Translations under genes and position numbers: made by a program
Origin: Carnegiea gigantea
Lineage: Eukaryota > Streptophyta > Magnoliopsida > Caryophyllales > Cactaceae
DNA length: 64,000 nt
Direction of reading: 5' to 3'
Assembly: GCA_029747015.1 (NCBI GenBank)
Contig: JAKOGI010000054.1
Span: forward strand, 153,501 to 217,500
The notes under the pieces: generated by a model
What the model was told of the DNA's origin: nothing
Seen by the model: only the letters and a program-made list of their open reading frames with translations
Databases searched by the model: none
Shown: one piece after another, positions 47,310-59,329 of the stretch
Numbering within the stretch: position 1 is the stretch's first letter
Layout of the letters: every line of letters starts with the position of its first letter

Positions 47310-49015
47310 GAAAATATGCAATCCTTGCTGTTTCGCCTCTCCATAGCACTGTTATTAGTAGTGACTAGTGAGCCACACACAGTTAATTGTTTGTCTATCT
47401 ATATTTGATGTTGTTAGGGGAAACTGTGGCTACTATTTGTTATATCTCTCTCAATCCTATACAGTTGCTCCTTAGGCCTTAGGGTTTCTTGTGTAGAATT
47501 TGGTTTCGGGTGTGGAGGGCAGATTAGGTTAGCTTTTCTTTAGAAATTAAGTCTATAGAAAGATATGTAGATTTGAAGCCTGCTGTTTCAACTGCCATCC
47601 TATTTATCCAACCTGAAAATTTGCATCTTATGTGCTTGTTACAGATCATGTGTACTTCATTTTTGGTTTTGTTGATGGAATTTGGCGTCGAAGCCTGGGG
47701 TGATTCGTATCTCGTGATGCACTAGCCATGTTCGTTTGGTTCATATAAGTGGACCAGAAATATTTACATGTACATGTAACTGGAGATTCTTTAAATTCAG
47801 AGAGCTTGTATATTAAGTCAGAGAGCCTTTATTTACAAATACGAAGTGAAATTATGGAATGTACCATACGAAATTGTACCATGAAATGAATAGCCATTTT
47901 ACATTGGTTCTGGTGATCAGGTCTGTCTCATCTCTCCTTTGCTGATAATGAATTAAAGGCAGTTGGATGTCAGCACTTGTCTCTCTCCTTCATTGATCGC
48001 TTATTCAACTTTCAAGGTATTGAGATTGCAGTTTTCGGACTAGTCTACAAATTGAGAATCTGAGACTGAGATGAACCAGTTTGGACAGGATTGTCTTCGA
48101 CATGACTCCATAGTCTCTTGTGCGTATCATTAAGATCGTGAATGACAATTTTTTATGTAGAAGCTTTGTTTCCCAATGAAATGGCAAACTTACAACAAGA
48201 ACATGTGATACTTGCTTTCTTTAGTTTGCTTTTTAAGGAAACTATGTATTATTTTTGCACTAGTTTTTGTGTCCGACCATCTTAGATAATTTACTATGAG
48301 ACAGAGTGATGTTACACACAATGAAAGTCAGAAAATTTAATTGTGGGTTAATGTAACAACCACATTTCCTAATAGACTTTTATGAGATAATCTCATCTAA
48401 GACTGACTGCAGCTGTCTAAATAATATTTAAAATTTTATAAATGCGTTTAAGATGAAAAATGTTATTTTAAAATTTGATAATCTCTAAGAAAGTTGTCAT
48501 TTGGGTCATTACTTGTAAAAATAAATACATCTAAGTATAACTAGTACTCATTGCCCATGCAAGGCATGAGCTACTTAAATTTGTTATTTTTTAATAATAT
48601 TTTTTATATGATGATATAAATCATGTTTGCATAGTGATCTAGGATTGCTAATGAATTTGATAAGGTTTGATGTAAATTTCTAATACATGAGGGCTTCTTA
48701 AAGAAAGAAATTAGTTGAAAAATAGACCAAAAACTACTTCTAATCTTATAAAGATTAACTATTTCATCATATGTAAGATAATTTGTTTCAACAAATAGTT
48801 CCTATCAAAAAAAATTATTTCAACAAATAGCGAATATAAAAAAATGCTCAAAGTTTATGCTATTATTTTTTCTTACTTAACCTAAGTTTCTATGGCCAAT
48901 CCTCAATTTTTGGTTGACGTTAGAAAATAAGTCTAATTCTATCAATTAAACTGTCCCTTTTTTTTTTTTTTTGGGACCAAACCTCCACCGTTTTTTCTTT
49001 TTAGTTTTAGATAGG
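47310..49015. other. PDS5 3' end and intergenic spacer to the helicase gene
   Basis: The first 500 bp or so look like a 3' untranslated region (T-rich, unique sequence; candidate poly(A) signals such as aatgaata near 47885 are weak). Beyond 48200 the DNA is AT-rich. On the minus strand at 48541-48575 there is another possible Helitron 3' end (see separate entry). No gene seen. Confidence 0.45.
48541..48575 (-). mobile_element. Possible Helitron 3' terminus
   Basis: On the minus strand a short palindrome catgccttgcatg is followed by ggcaatgagta and CTAG, then T. This matches the hairpin plus CTRR|T pattern of Helitron ends. No 5' end located. Confidence 0.3.
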
Positions 49016-49019
49016 AATC

Positions 49020-50466
49020 CCAAAGGTACAAACGGCGGCGTTTCAGTCTCTCGACAGTACTAATCAATTCACATGCCGTCGTCTGCCCGGAGATCTTCTC
49101 TCTCTCTCTCTCTGTCTTCCTTCTTGTTCTGGCCGATACTGGTAAGAAAATCAATCCCCACCTTTGTCGTTGTGTAATATCATCTTGCTTCTTCAATTGC
49201 ACTTTGAAATTTTGTTGAATTGAAATCAGGTTCTCCTTTGCTTAATCCAGGGTTTCTGTGCCAGCTAGCTAAGCTTCATTTGGGATTTCAATTAGGGCAT
49301 AGTTTTACTCCATCTAGGGTTTCTTTGCGGATATTGTTTTGTAGTCTTTGGTCTTTCTGGTGTGATCTTTTGGTTTGATTTTTATGGTCTAATTCTTGTT
49401 TATTATGAGCATGTTAGGGTTTTCTTGTACTATTTTCCTTATGAACTATTTGTCGATGGAACCTAGTTGTAGCTTAATTCGACCTGTATGTAGCCTAAAA
49501 TTCCGTTACTGGTGGTTGGGGATCAGACTGAGGTTTCAGGGACTCGCTAATTAATGTATTAGGGACTCAATTGGGCTTGGTTTGTTTCTGGAGAGTGTAG
49601 TAGTTTGCTTGCTTGATTGGAAGTGTCCAATCCATGGCCAAAGCCCTTTATTTGTGATTTTCAGAAAATGTTTTGGGTGCAGATGCGAATGAGAATTGGG
49701 GTGGCTCGGAGGAATGAAGTGCTCAAACTGATTGCTTCTTAATGGTGTTGTCTTAAAGATCTTCAGAGTCTATGACTGCTATCTTTTGTTTTGCTTTGTG
49801 ATAAAACGTGTCATGGAGTGTTAGGCTTTTGAAGCCAAGGAGATTTTAGGTTCATCAACAAGTCAGTTTGTTTATTCTCTGGAATTTTTTTGGGCATTCT
49901 TAAGTGATTAAATATGTTAATTACATGATTAAGAATTGTGGAGGTCATATCTTTGTGGTTGTTACCTGTCGCAACATCATGTAGGTCGACAATTGTAACT
50001 TTTCACTCATGGGTACTGGAATTTTCTGACGTAGTATATTGCGATGGTTAGGAAGTAGATGGTGTCCATATGTAGATATATCTAGCGTCTAGTTCTCAGT
50101 TTATGTTTATTGGAGTTTATTCTGTATATCCAACCAAGGTGCTGAAGTGTCACTTTTGGTACCAGTTTTGCCTTCCAATTTTTTCTTTTTAGACACAGGC
50201 ATGTTACATTTGAAGAACTTTGAAAATTGTCACAGGTATGTCTTATGTGGGATTTTGTGTATAATCAACAATGATGGAGCTTAGCTTTTTTTCTGCACCC
50301 TCATCTTGAAATTAAACTAGTGTTTAGTCTATTATTCTATTGCTTGTTTCTGAAGTACCCTTGACTTACCTGAAGAGAACTTGCAATGACTGAAATTTAC
50401 CCGTTGTTTTCCTTAATGCTGTTTGCAGGTTCCTTGTGATTTCCTGGTAACGCGTTTCATGAGACC
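49020..50466 (+). promoter_or_regulatory. Helicase gene leader: first exon and 1287-bp leader intron
   Basis: A GC-richer, CT-rich stretch (about 49025-49141) ends in a donor ACTG|gtaaga at 49142; the matching acceptor tgtttgcag ends at 50428, 38 bases before the ATG. The intron (49142-50428) is T-rich and gene-free. A long leader intron in a gene whose coding part has no intron is common in plants and often supports expression; that role is inference. Confidence 0.65.
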
Positions 50467-52662
50467 ATGAAGAGACCTTTAGAAGAAGTTGCAAGTGTGG
50501 TTGCATCTGCTGCTGCCGCTGCTGCTGCTGCTAATAAGAGTTCTAACAATTTGAAGCCTGTCTTTTTAACAAAAGCCCAGAGAGAGCAGTTAGCTCTTCA
50601 AAGACGAGAAGAAGAAACTGCCGAACAGAAGCGCCATGCTGAGCAGATTCTTCAGCAAGTTCGCACTGCTGACAACAGAACTTCTGATTCTTCTCACCAT
50701 CGTTCTTCCCGTGACCATGACCGTGACCGCGATCGTGATCGTGATCTCCGTGACCGTGGCCGTGACCGTGATCGTGATCGAGAACGGGAGAGAGAACGTG
50801 AACGAGACAGGGAGCGTGATCGTGAAAGGGAACATGAAGCGGAGAGAAGGAACCGTGAGAGGGAACGTGAAGAGGAGAGCAAGGCTCGGGAACGTGCAAG
50901 GTTGGAGAAGCTAGCGGGGAGAGAGAGAGAGAAAGAACTGGAGCTTATCAAAGAGCAATACCTAGGCTCAAAAAAACCTAAGAAGCGTGTGATTAAACCG
51001 AGTGAGAAGTTTCGCTTCTCCTTTGATTGGGAGAATACTGAGGACACTTCTCGTGACATGAACGCACTTTATCAAAATCCACATGAGGCACAACTGTTGT
51101 TTGGTAGAGGTTTCCGTGCTGGGATAGATCGCAGAGAGCAGAAGAAATTGGCTGCTAAAAATGAAGTGGAGTTGCGCGAGGAAATCCGCCGAAAGGAAGG
51201 CACTGAAGAGAAGCCTGAAGAGGTTGCTGCACAGCGCCGGCGGGAGCAAGCTGCTGAGTTGTATGATGCTTTTGATATGAGGGTTGACCGTCACTGGTCT
51301 GAGAAGAAGCTTGAAGAAATGACTGAGAGGGATTGGAGGATTTTTAGGGAGGACTTCAATATATCTTACAAGGGGTCAAGGATTCCCAGGCCTATGAGGA
51401 ATTGGGCAGAGAGTAAATTGAGTTCAGAACTGTTGAAAGCTGTGGAGCGAGCAGGCTATAAGACTCCATCTCCTATTCAGATGGCGGCAATTCCGTTGGG
51501 ACTGCAACAGCGAGATGTCATCGGTGTTGCCGAGACTGGTTCGGGTAAGACTGCTGCTTTTGTGCTTCCTATGTTGGCTTATATCACTAGGCTGCCACCT
51601 ATTACAGAAGAGAATGAGGCTGAAGGTCCTTATGCTGTTGTGATGGCCCCTACTCGTGAGCTAGCCCAACAGATTGAGGATGAGACTGTTAAATTTGCCC
51701 ACTATTTAGGAATCAAGGTTGTCTCTATTGTTGGTGGCCAGTCCATTGAAGAGCAAGGATTCAAGATTAGACAGGGTTGTGAGATTGTTATTGCAACCCC
51801 AGGACGTCTCCTTGATTGCCTTGAAAGGCGTTATGTTGTTTTGAACCAATGTAACTATGTTGTACTCGATGAGGCTGATCGGATGATAGATATGGGTTTT
51901 GAGCCCCAAGTGGTCGGTGTGTTGGATGCAATGCCTTCTAGTAATTTAAAGCCTGAGAATGAAGATGAAGAACTTGATGAGAAAAGGATTTATCGAACTA
52001 CGTACATGTTCAGTGCCACTATGCCACCTGCTGTAGAGCGGCTTGCGCGCAAGTACTTAAGGAATCCTGTGGTAGTAACAATTGGTACTGCTGGAAAGGC
52101 AACTGACCTCATCTCACAGCATGTGATCATGATGAAGGAATCAGAAAAAATGTTCAGGTTGCAAAAGTTGCTTGATGATTTGGGTGACAAGACAGCCATT
52201 GTGTTTGTCAACACCAAGAAAAATGCTGATACACTTGCCAAGAATTTGGACAAAGGAGGCTATCGGGTCACAACTTTGCATGGTGGGAAATCACAGGAAC
52301 AGAGAGAAATCAGCCTTGATGGTTTCAGGACTAAGAGATACAATGTCCTGGTTGCAACAGATGTTGCAGGACGTGGTATAGATATACCAGATGTAGCTCA
52401 TGTGATTAACTATGATATGCCTGGGAATATTGAGATGTACACGCACCGTATTGGTCGTACTGGAAGAGCTGGGAAGACCGGTGTTGCCACGACATTTTTG
52501 ACTTTGCATGATACTGATGTCTTCTATGATCTAAAGCAAATGCTTATGCAAAGTAACAGCCCTGTTCCGCCTGAACTTGCAAGACATGAAGCTTCAAAGT
52601 TCAAACCTGGAGCAATTCCTGACAGACCTCCCAGGCGCAATGAGACTGTTTTTGCCCATTGA
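50467..52662 (+). CDS. RH21: DEAD-box RNA helicase, PRP28/RH21 family (U5 snRNP), 731 aa
   Basis: PRP28-type helicases drive the exchange of U1 for U6 at the 5' splice site during spliceosome activation in the nucleus. The N-terminal 190 residues include a poly-Ala run (11-22, coded by GCN repeats), [15 protein letters not shown], and an Arg/Asp/Glu repeat region (about 80-160). The core has all motifs: Q motif with Gln338, Walker A AETGSGKT (355-362), [19 protein letters not shown] (468-471), SAT (516-518), [24 protein letters not shown] and HRIGRTGR (660-667). Length matches plant RH21 (about 730). Also family-specific is the block before the core ([34 protein letters not shown]). The coding region has no intron and no defect. 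The ATG is the first in this frame and lies 38 bases after the leader intron. Confidence 0.96.
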   Translation: MKRPLEEVASVVASAAAAAAAANKSSNNLKPVFLTKAQREQLALQRREEETAEQKRHAEQILQQVRTADNRTSDSSHHRSSRDHDRDRDRDRDLRDRGRDRDRDRERERERERDRERDREREHEAERRNREREREEESKARERARLEKLAGREREKELELIKEQYLGSKKPKKRVIKPSEKFRFSFDWENTEDTSRDMNALYQNPHEAQLLFGRGFRAGIDRREQKKLAAKNEVELREEIRRKEGTEEKPEEVAAQRRREQAAELYDAFDMRVDRHWSEKKLEEMTERDWRIFREDFNISYKGSRIPRPMRNWAESKLSSELLKAVERAGYKTPSPIQMAAIPLGLQQRDVIGVAETGSGKTAAFVLPMLAYITRLPPITEENEAEGPYAVVMAPTRELAQQIEDETVKFAHYLGIKVVSIVGGQSIEEQGFKIRQGCEIVIATPGRLLDCLERRYVVLNQCNYVVLDEADRMIDMGFEPQVVGVLDAMPSSNLKPENEDEELDEKRIYRTTYMFSATMPPAVERLARKYLRNPVVVTIGTAGKATDLISQHVIMMKESEKMFRLQKLLDDLGDKTAIVFVNTKKNADTLAKNLDKGGYRVTTLHGGKSQEQREISLDGFRTKRYNVLVATDVAGRGIDIPDVAHVINYDMPGNIEMYTHRIGRTGRAGKTGVATTFLTLHDTDVFYDLKQMLMQSNSPVPPELARHEASKFKPGAIPDRPPRRNETVFAH

Positions 52663-53820
52663 TGATTTGGGCTTCTCAAGTATAGTTCTCGTTGCTCTTC
52701 TTTTTGTGATGAGATGATACCTAGGCTGTTGTCAATCAAGAGCTTCTGAACAGCATTTCTTTACCTTGACTTTCGAGGATTCTGAGGGGGAAGTTCGATG
52801 TGAGTAGTTACGACCTTTCTTGATGTTTTAGCTGGTGCTTGTTTTTCAATCACTCACCTTATAAGTAATTATAATAGTGTTGCTCGAGTCTCTAACTATC
52901 TCCTTCCCTTTCCCGGCCTGGAAGATCATAAGCGTTTATCGGACAAATGTTGCCGCCTGAATTGTGTTGTATGAGTGTTTCTGGGACATTTCTAAGCTTA
53001 TTTCCGAAACAGGCGCTAAGTTGTGGGATCATTTTTGTTTGAAGGATTTTTGGGGCATTATATAATTTTTTTGCTCCTTCTATTGTTTATGGGTACGTCA
53101 TTTTCAGTCGGGAGATTTGTTACTTATGCCATATGGAAGGAGATGCTGGCGACCTTCATCTTGAGTGGTCAGGTTGTTGTTATATGTGTTTCAACGGAGC
53201 AATAAGCATGTACTAGCATTTTCTGTGGGACATAATCATATTTGCCTCATACGCTGCCATTCTTCCATTTGGCTTAGCAGGCTTAAAGGCTTGAGCAGAA
53301 GCGTATCAGATTCAAACTGTCTTATGCTGTGGAATCCTAGGATTGAGTAATTAAGTACATTTCTCCTTTAGAGGTTCTGCAATCACTACTGATTGTTCTA
53401 CTTATGCGTAGTCACTGGTGTTCGTTGAAGTTCAACCAGCAAATGGTGAAAATCTGCGCTTCTGTTGTGTTCACAAAGAGGACTTTTAAATTTCATTGAC
53501 ATTTGATATGGTCTCTGAATGGACAATGTTAGGAGGAAACAAACTTGGGAAAAATGACAGGCTATGTTATGTGACATTATATGTCACTGCCAAAGTTGCT
53601 TCCTGGAAGGGGAAGGCTGATAAAGACATGAAGAATTGTCATTTTGAGTACTATACTGGTGTGGTTAAGCTTACAATTTTATTGAGCTGATTGAGTGATT
53701 CATGGCCTAAAGTGCCACAAAGCGTATGACCAAATGTGCGGCTCCTTTCATCTGTCATTGTGGCTTTGTGTTTTTTGTCCTGGAAATGGTTCTTTCTGGT
53801 GGTCAGTATATATCATCTGA
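52663..53820. other. Helicase 3' untranslated region and flank
   Basis: T-rich unique sequence without coding motifs. The transcript end is not obvious; the first few hundred bases are probably the 3' untranslated region. Short open frames at 53023-53350 and 53496-53690 have no family resemblance. Confidence 0.45.
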
Positions 53821-53836
53821 CATTGAATTTTCTGCT

Positions 53837-53963
53837 CACGGGTTTGAGACTTGGAATCAGCCACTGAAAAACTCAGGATAGGTTGCCTACAATACACCCC
53901 TTGGCGTGGGACCCTTTTCCGGGCCCTGCGTAAGTGCAGGATGCTTGTGCACCGGGCTGCCCT
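53837..53963 (+). mobile_element. 5'-truncated Au-type SINE with 15-bp target duplication
   Basis: The sequence cacgggtttgag...acccttttccgggccctgcg...ttgtgcaccgggctgccct matches the 3' two thirds of the full-length SINE at 60608-60790. It starts inside the B box and lacks the A box. Perfect 15-base repeats attgaattttctgct flank it at 53822-53836 and 53964-53978. A perfect duplication around a truncated copy shows that the truncation happened during insertion, by incomplete reverse transcription. It lies about 1.2 kb past the helicase stop codon. Confidence 0.88.
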
Positions 53964-53978
53964 ATTGAATTTTCTGCT

Positions 53979-56900
53979 TACGGAGGCCTTTGATTCTTGT
54001 GGTTAGCTGACATTTCTAGTTTTGCGCTTTGAAGCCTTCATGTTCAGAGAGATGAGGCTCCATATATGTAGATGTGTCATTTCCCCGGAGCAGAAGCAAC
54101 ACCATACTGATGAATATTAGCCTGCCTACTCAGAGATTAGGGGTTTCAATGAATTTTGACGTTACCCATTGTCTGAGGCAAAGGTGAAAAATGATGCCTG
54201 TGTCTTCCCAAATCTGGGGTGATTTCACCTAATGGCCTCAAAGCTGGGGAGTGGAGGGTTGTATTTGGGTCTTTTCCTTTTTTCTTTTTGTTTTCTGCGG
54301 GGGGGGGGGTTGGCACAAGTATCATATGAGGCCCAACTTAAAAGATGAGCAGGCCACATAGGGCCTCTTTGCCAATGTACACCCCACCCCCCCAAAAAAA
54401 GGAGTATTTATACACATCACTATTTTAGCTGAACGCCTAGGAAAACAAAATTATTTACTAGTCAACCGAATGCATCAACCGGCCATGAACCACAAGCAGT
54501 TTATTAGAGGGTGTGTTGGGCACTTTTTGCCATTTGACCAATTTGTAGAAAGCAGGGTTGTTCAACCCTACAGGTCTTGATACAAGTATCCCTAAAATAT
54601 TTTTGCAACTTAGAGAAATAAAGGAATTAAACATATTTTTAATTTAGAGATTGACCTCACAGTTTAGATGTATTTTCACAGTAATGTAATTCAACATCAG
54701 TTGGTCGAAACCATGGATCCTCCAGTTGGTACCACTCGAACTCGGAGTCAACTGACAAGTCAGAAGGCAAAAGCCAAGTCATGAGACACAAATTGCACTA
54801 CTGCTCTTTCTCTGCGCATAATAATACATGCCCTGGTGGGATTTTTAATGGTTAAATGTGAATGGAATTGGAAGTACATTATTTGAACTTTCCAAAATAA
54901 AGCTCTTGTTTATACGGATTACGGAGACAAAGGAACAAAGAGTTTTACAAATATTGGTACCAACTACAACTGGAGGGTTGTAAGTGATTGATGTGACAGT
55001 GTAAATAGCAATCAGACATTCAGACTTGACTTACGTATGGTACAATGAGCTCTTGGCTGTTGTGCTTTTACCAGTTATTTTAATAAACCTTTTCCAATTA
55101 TTCAGTTTGATTAATAAATTTTCAGGAAAAAAGTTCATTTTCTTGAAAGGGGGCTTCTGAGTTCTCATATAATCAGCTTTACCAAGAAGCTAGGTTATTT
55201 CCTTAATGGTTTTTCTTTAAAAAATTTTATCATTGCCCTTCAACCTTAATACGACAAAAATATACGTCATAGCCATTTGGGTGAGTGTCTCTAACATAAG
55301 AGTTATCATAAGATAAATTCCTTTGAATATGAGTCTTTAAAAGTTTTGAGGTGTCTTACTGATTTATTTTAGAGTAACTTTAATTTAAGGATGATTACTA
55401 ATTCATCTAGCCATTCTTTCATCAAAGTCACCTATAAATGAATAATTAATCCCCCCTTATAGTTATGTTAAAAGACACCATAAAAATGTATGTCTTACCA
55501 TATGCATGAAGTAAGATGGTCCCTCTCCCTCATAAGACCCATTAAATACACATACGTAGTGTAAAATCACTTCACTTCCGAGTAAATCTCCTGGCATAGA
55601 GCAGCATGTGAAGAAGTCTCCTTAACAAAGACACATCTGGCTGGTCAAGATGGGATCTCTGAACATGCAGTACAATTTGCATCCCTCCCCTCCGAGAACA
55701 TGGGGTATCCGAGCACACATTATAATTTACACCGCCCTCTCAGAGGACACACATATTAACAAATTGAATACACAATTTACATATAAGTCTCGAATGCCAA
55801 TAAGATTTCCCCCCCCTGAAAGAGAGAACTTCCTTTAAGTCTGATATGCTTGTAGCCGATAGTCGATCGACATCCTTAGTTGTATCAAACTTGAAACCTG
55901 AAAATGTAGTGAGATCATGAGCTCCAAGCCTGCTGAACAATTCAAACCTCCAGATCACTGATATTGTTACACTTTACACATTTGGTAGTTGTTTTCAAGC
56001 ACAAACATGTAATTCATCCATAAAAGCATAGCAAACAATAATATATGGGGAAAATGATCTAAACTGTCATAAAAGATTCAAATTCATGCATAATTAATAT
56101 AACAAGGTATGCCGACAAGCTAATTATTATCATGCTTAACCCCCATCATTCGAAAAAAACATCCAAAAACATACACAGCTGCTCTATTTAGGTATACTCT
56201 TCTCACACTAAATAGGATCTATGAACCCTACTTTATTTGAGTATGTTGATAAGCTTTACTTTTTTTCTATTACTAAACTAACCATGATTGTCTAGTACGA
56301 ACTACATTTTCCTGACTCTTCTCTTCACTTGAGCCATAGTGTAGAGTCAACTAAATAGAACTTAACTTCTCCATTCACCATTTTAGTAACACCAACTACA
56401 ACTATTCAACCACTACATATTTTCATGATAAGTTACATTCTCTATGCATGCTCATAATCTATGTACATATGGTCAGTGTACGTTCGTTCATCCAATCGTA
56501 TTCCCATATTTTCCAATATGTGTGATTCTTACAATTGATAATATGCAGACACAGTTATCTCTTATCATGGAAACATATTACATTTCATATTATCACATTA
56601 TATGTAATCTTGTATGACATTGTTTTTTTAGGGAAGACACACTTGTGACTTAACTCTACAGACCCAATTTGTAAATCATGGAGCCAAAATAATCCACAGG
56701 CTTAGGTTCATTGGGTAAATTAAATCATCGCTTCAAAAATTTGTGGAGCCAACACAAATTGTGACTCTACTATGAAGAACATGTATCATCAATAAGTCAT
56801 GAGAGCAAAATAATTCGTGACTTTAGACATTCTATGGCATTGTTTCAGAGATTCATAGGGTTCCTAGCCTGGAACACATAGCTTTTCCCCCTTCATTGTA

Positions 56901-58387
56901 TTTGTGACCTTTGTTCCCCCTTGGTGGAAGAATCAATGAGTAGTATCCTACGAATTCATTTAAGTATCATCATAAGATCAATGTCTATACCATTGCTCAT
57001 GAAAATTTGAACCAATAGGCGCAAAGAAGGCTCCTTATAGGTATGAGATTAAAACACATAAAGCCAAAATCTCAAACTGCAAGCAACCATGTACGTCCTC
57101 AGTAGTGATTGCAAGCAACCTTGTCGACAATGCCAAATTCATTTCAATCATCATCAGGTAACATGTACAACATGAAACTAGTACACTGAAATAAGTTTTA
57201 CCATCGTAAAACCCATCTTATGCCCAACTATATACAACAGAATGTTGTCCAATCAAGAATTCATCCGCAAAGGACCCAGATAATGCCAAATTCACTTCAA
57301 TCTATATCAATAGAACAACAAACAGTCTTAGTTCATTATATGATTCCGTCATATAACTCACTGAATTTGTTTCACAGGCCAACCAACCAAACATGCATAT
57401 ACCAACATCAATTAGAGTTGCAAGTTACCAAGTGGGCAAAAACGCACTGATCTGCAGTTAGCCATTCCAGCCTCAGGAGTCAGTAATTCAGATGGGGTAA
57501 AGTAAAACCACATAAAGGCGTCAAATTGACTAACCTAACCCTTTGTTTTGGCCGGGGGGGGGGGGGAGTCTTTCAAAAATAAAGCTTTCCCCTCCCTCGA
57601 TCCACATAGGTATATTACCATCATAAAATTCGACTCAAGGTGGAAGATAGAAGGAGTTCTAGTCCTTCATACTAAAGCAGCTCCCCTTAACCCAATTTCT
57701 CACCATCAGCAAGAAATCCCTCAACGCCCCTCTCATCAGGACCTCCTTATTTAGCCTCCAGGAGAGTATGCACTTCTCTGAAGTGCTAATAACTAACTTG
57801 AAAAGAAAATCAACAATAAAGGAAAAAAATCAAAAGCAAATCTATGTATAGGTAGACTAGCTTTACCATCATTGGATCGTTCAATAGCTATATTTCTTCT
57901 CTCTTTTATTCTCAGGTAGTAATGTGTTCAAGGCTAATCAAGAGAAGCCAAATTAGAAAATATGAGGGCATCAGCAAAAGGATGGATTAACTCACGAAAT
58001 AAAGATGGAACTAGGTGCATACTTAAAAAACTCCCAATCAATAACATAACTAACAAGAGATAGAGCTCTAGTGATTGATGTGTCACTTCTCCGGTATCAA
58101 AATTTGTTCTTCAACAATTCACAGGAAGAGGTTCATACAAATCTTATCATTTCCTTTATTTTCCCTTGAAATTAAGGAGATAGTTTCACATGCTAAATGT
58201 CTCCCAGTGACTAAATTAAAGCTGCTTGTTAAGTTACCACAAGCAGAATCCAATTTCCTCATTCCGACACCATAGTAGCATCTCAAAAACAAGTATTCCA
58301 GCCAATCTCGAGAGTCAAGACACTACTCCACCTATACTAATCATACAACAAAGCCCACTCAATCTCAAAATCAGAACTTTAGTTGAA
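53979..58387. other. Intergenic, no gene recognised
   Basis: Unique, AT-rich DNA with G runs at 54299-54309 and 57554-57566 and C-rich runs near 54385-54394 and 55809-55816. Near 55650-55750 the phrase gagaacatg... is loosely repeated (aacatgcagtacaatttgcat, gagcacacattataatttacac). Short frames at 57220-57450 and 57548-57754 carry no known motif. Confidence 0.4.
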
Positions 58388-58395
58388 GTCTCACA

Positions 58396-58632
58396 CTTAG
58401 TTTAAAAATGCCCGCTTGAGGCACGCCTAGGTGCGCCTCGGCATACGCAGGAGGCTATAAGGTTAGTGTCTCGGAGGGGATAAGGTGCGCCTCAAAGATG
58501 CAAGGCTATATCTTACCCCTTTTCTTCTTTTGCGTAGAAGTGCGCCTCGCATCATGCCTTCGCCTCACGCTTTGTGCCCTGCACTTTGGGACCCTATGCA
58601 CCTTAGTGCGCCTCTCACTTCTTAAAACTAAG
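58396..58632. mobile_element. hAT/Mutator-like MITE, about 237 bp, with 8-9-bp target duplication
   Basis: The left end cttagtttaaaaatg and the complement of the right end cttcttaaaactaag form an inverted repeat of about 15 bp with small differences. GTCTCACA(C) flanks both sides (58388-58396 and 58633-58641). The interior is much more GC-rich than its surroundings and full of gaggcgcac/gtgcgcctc words in both orientations, so it could fold back on itself. Duplication length 8 suggests hAT, 9 suggests Mutator; the last base is ambiguous. Confidence 0.85.
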
Positions 58633-58641
58633 GTCTCACAC

Positions 58642-58999
58642 AAGTTCCAGCATATGTAACTCACAATCAAGTATCAGCAACTCCAATAATCATGAAACCC
58701 AACAATAAATTTCATATTAAGTACACCACAAACCCAACCAATCTCACAAGTAGAATCTTTAGCTCAAGTCTCCACATGTCCCAACACCAGATTAAGTCTC
58801 AACAGTTCAAATAATCACAAAGCTCAAGAATTTAAATTAATTATGTCAAGCCTTAATTAAACATAAATCTTTTCATGGATCTCCCTATTCAGTGGAGTTA
58901 GGTCGTCCATCCACTTCAATTAGACACAGAAGCTCAACTTAATGAAAAAAATTACGCATTAGCTTCCCTAAATCAATTTATGAGTAAAGATGGTAGAAA
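58642..58999. other. Intergenic or intron of the minus-strand unit at 59 kb
   Basis: AT-rich with repeated phrases like ctcacaatcaagtatcagcaac and aatctcacaagtagaatc. If the donor at 59007 (minus) is real, this would be intron. No exon is recognisable. Confidence 0.3.
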
Positions 59000-59007
59000 T
59001 TACTCAC

Positions 59008-59320
59008 CAGAAACCCAAACCCTAGTATGCAAATCTGATCCTCTCCGAGTTCCGCTTTCTTGCTTAATTAATGATGGTCCCACCAAAGCCAATCGGCTGG
59101 TGGCGCCTCCTCCGTGGCTGCCACCGTATCGGGCACTCCACCGCCGTGGAGTGGGCTGCGCCGGCGGTGGTGGATGGACCCAATTCCTTCTCTCTCTCCT
59201 CTTCTTCTCTCTGTGTTGGGCGTGACCTGCTGTTGTCCAGAGGACAAAGGGGACACTTTCGTATGTTCTAATTTTTTGCCCCCTTTTTTGTTGTTTTCCT
59301 TGTGTTTTTTCTCCGTCCAC
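59008..59320 (-). other. Orphan first-exon-like GC island with splice donor, minus strand
   Basis: The stretch is strongly GC-rich in AT-rich surroundings. On the minus strand it ends ...tactagggtttgggtttCTG|gtgagtaat, a typical plant leader exon and donor (exon end 59008), and has a telo-box on the other strand (AAACCCTAG at 59018). A minus frame of 106 codons crosses it (59320-59000) but is Arg/Pro/Gly-rich and unlike any protein I know. Either a non-coding RNA start or the first exon of a gene whose other exons I could not recognise. Confidence 0.35.
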
Positions 59321-59329
59321 TTTTATTAT

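Noticed and set aside
50543..51059. Open frames of 118 and 121 codons, His/Arg/Ser-rich, minus strand
   Set aside because: They mirror the Arg/Asp/Glu repeat region of the helicase on the + strand.
59000..59320. 106-codon minus-strand frame as a protein-coding gene
   Set aside because: Arg/Pro/Gly-rich translation with no known motif, in a GC-rich island where long frames arise by chance. Kept only as a possible first exon.
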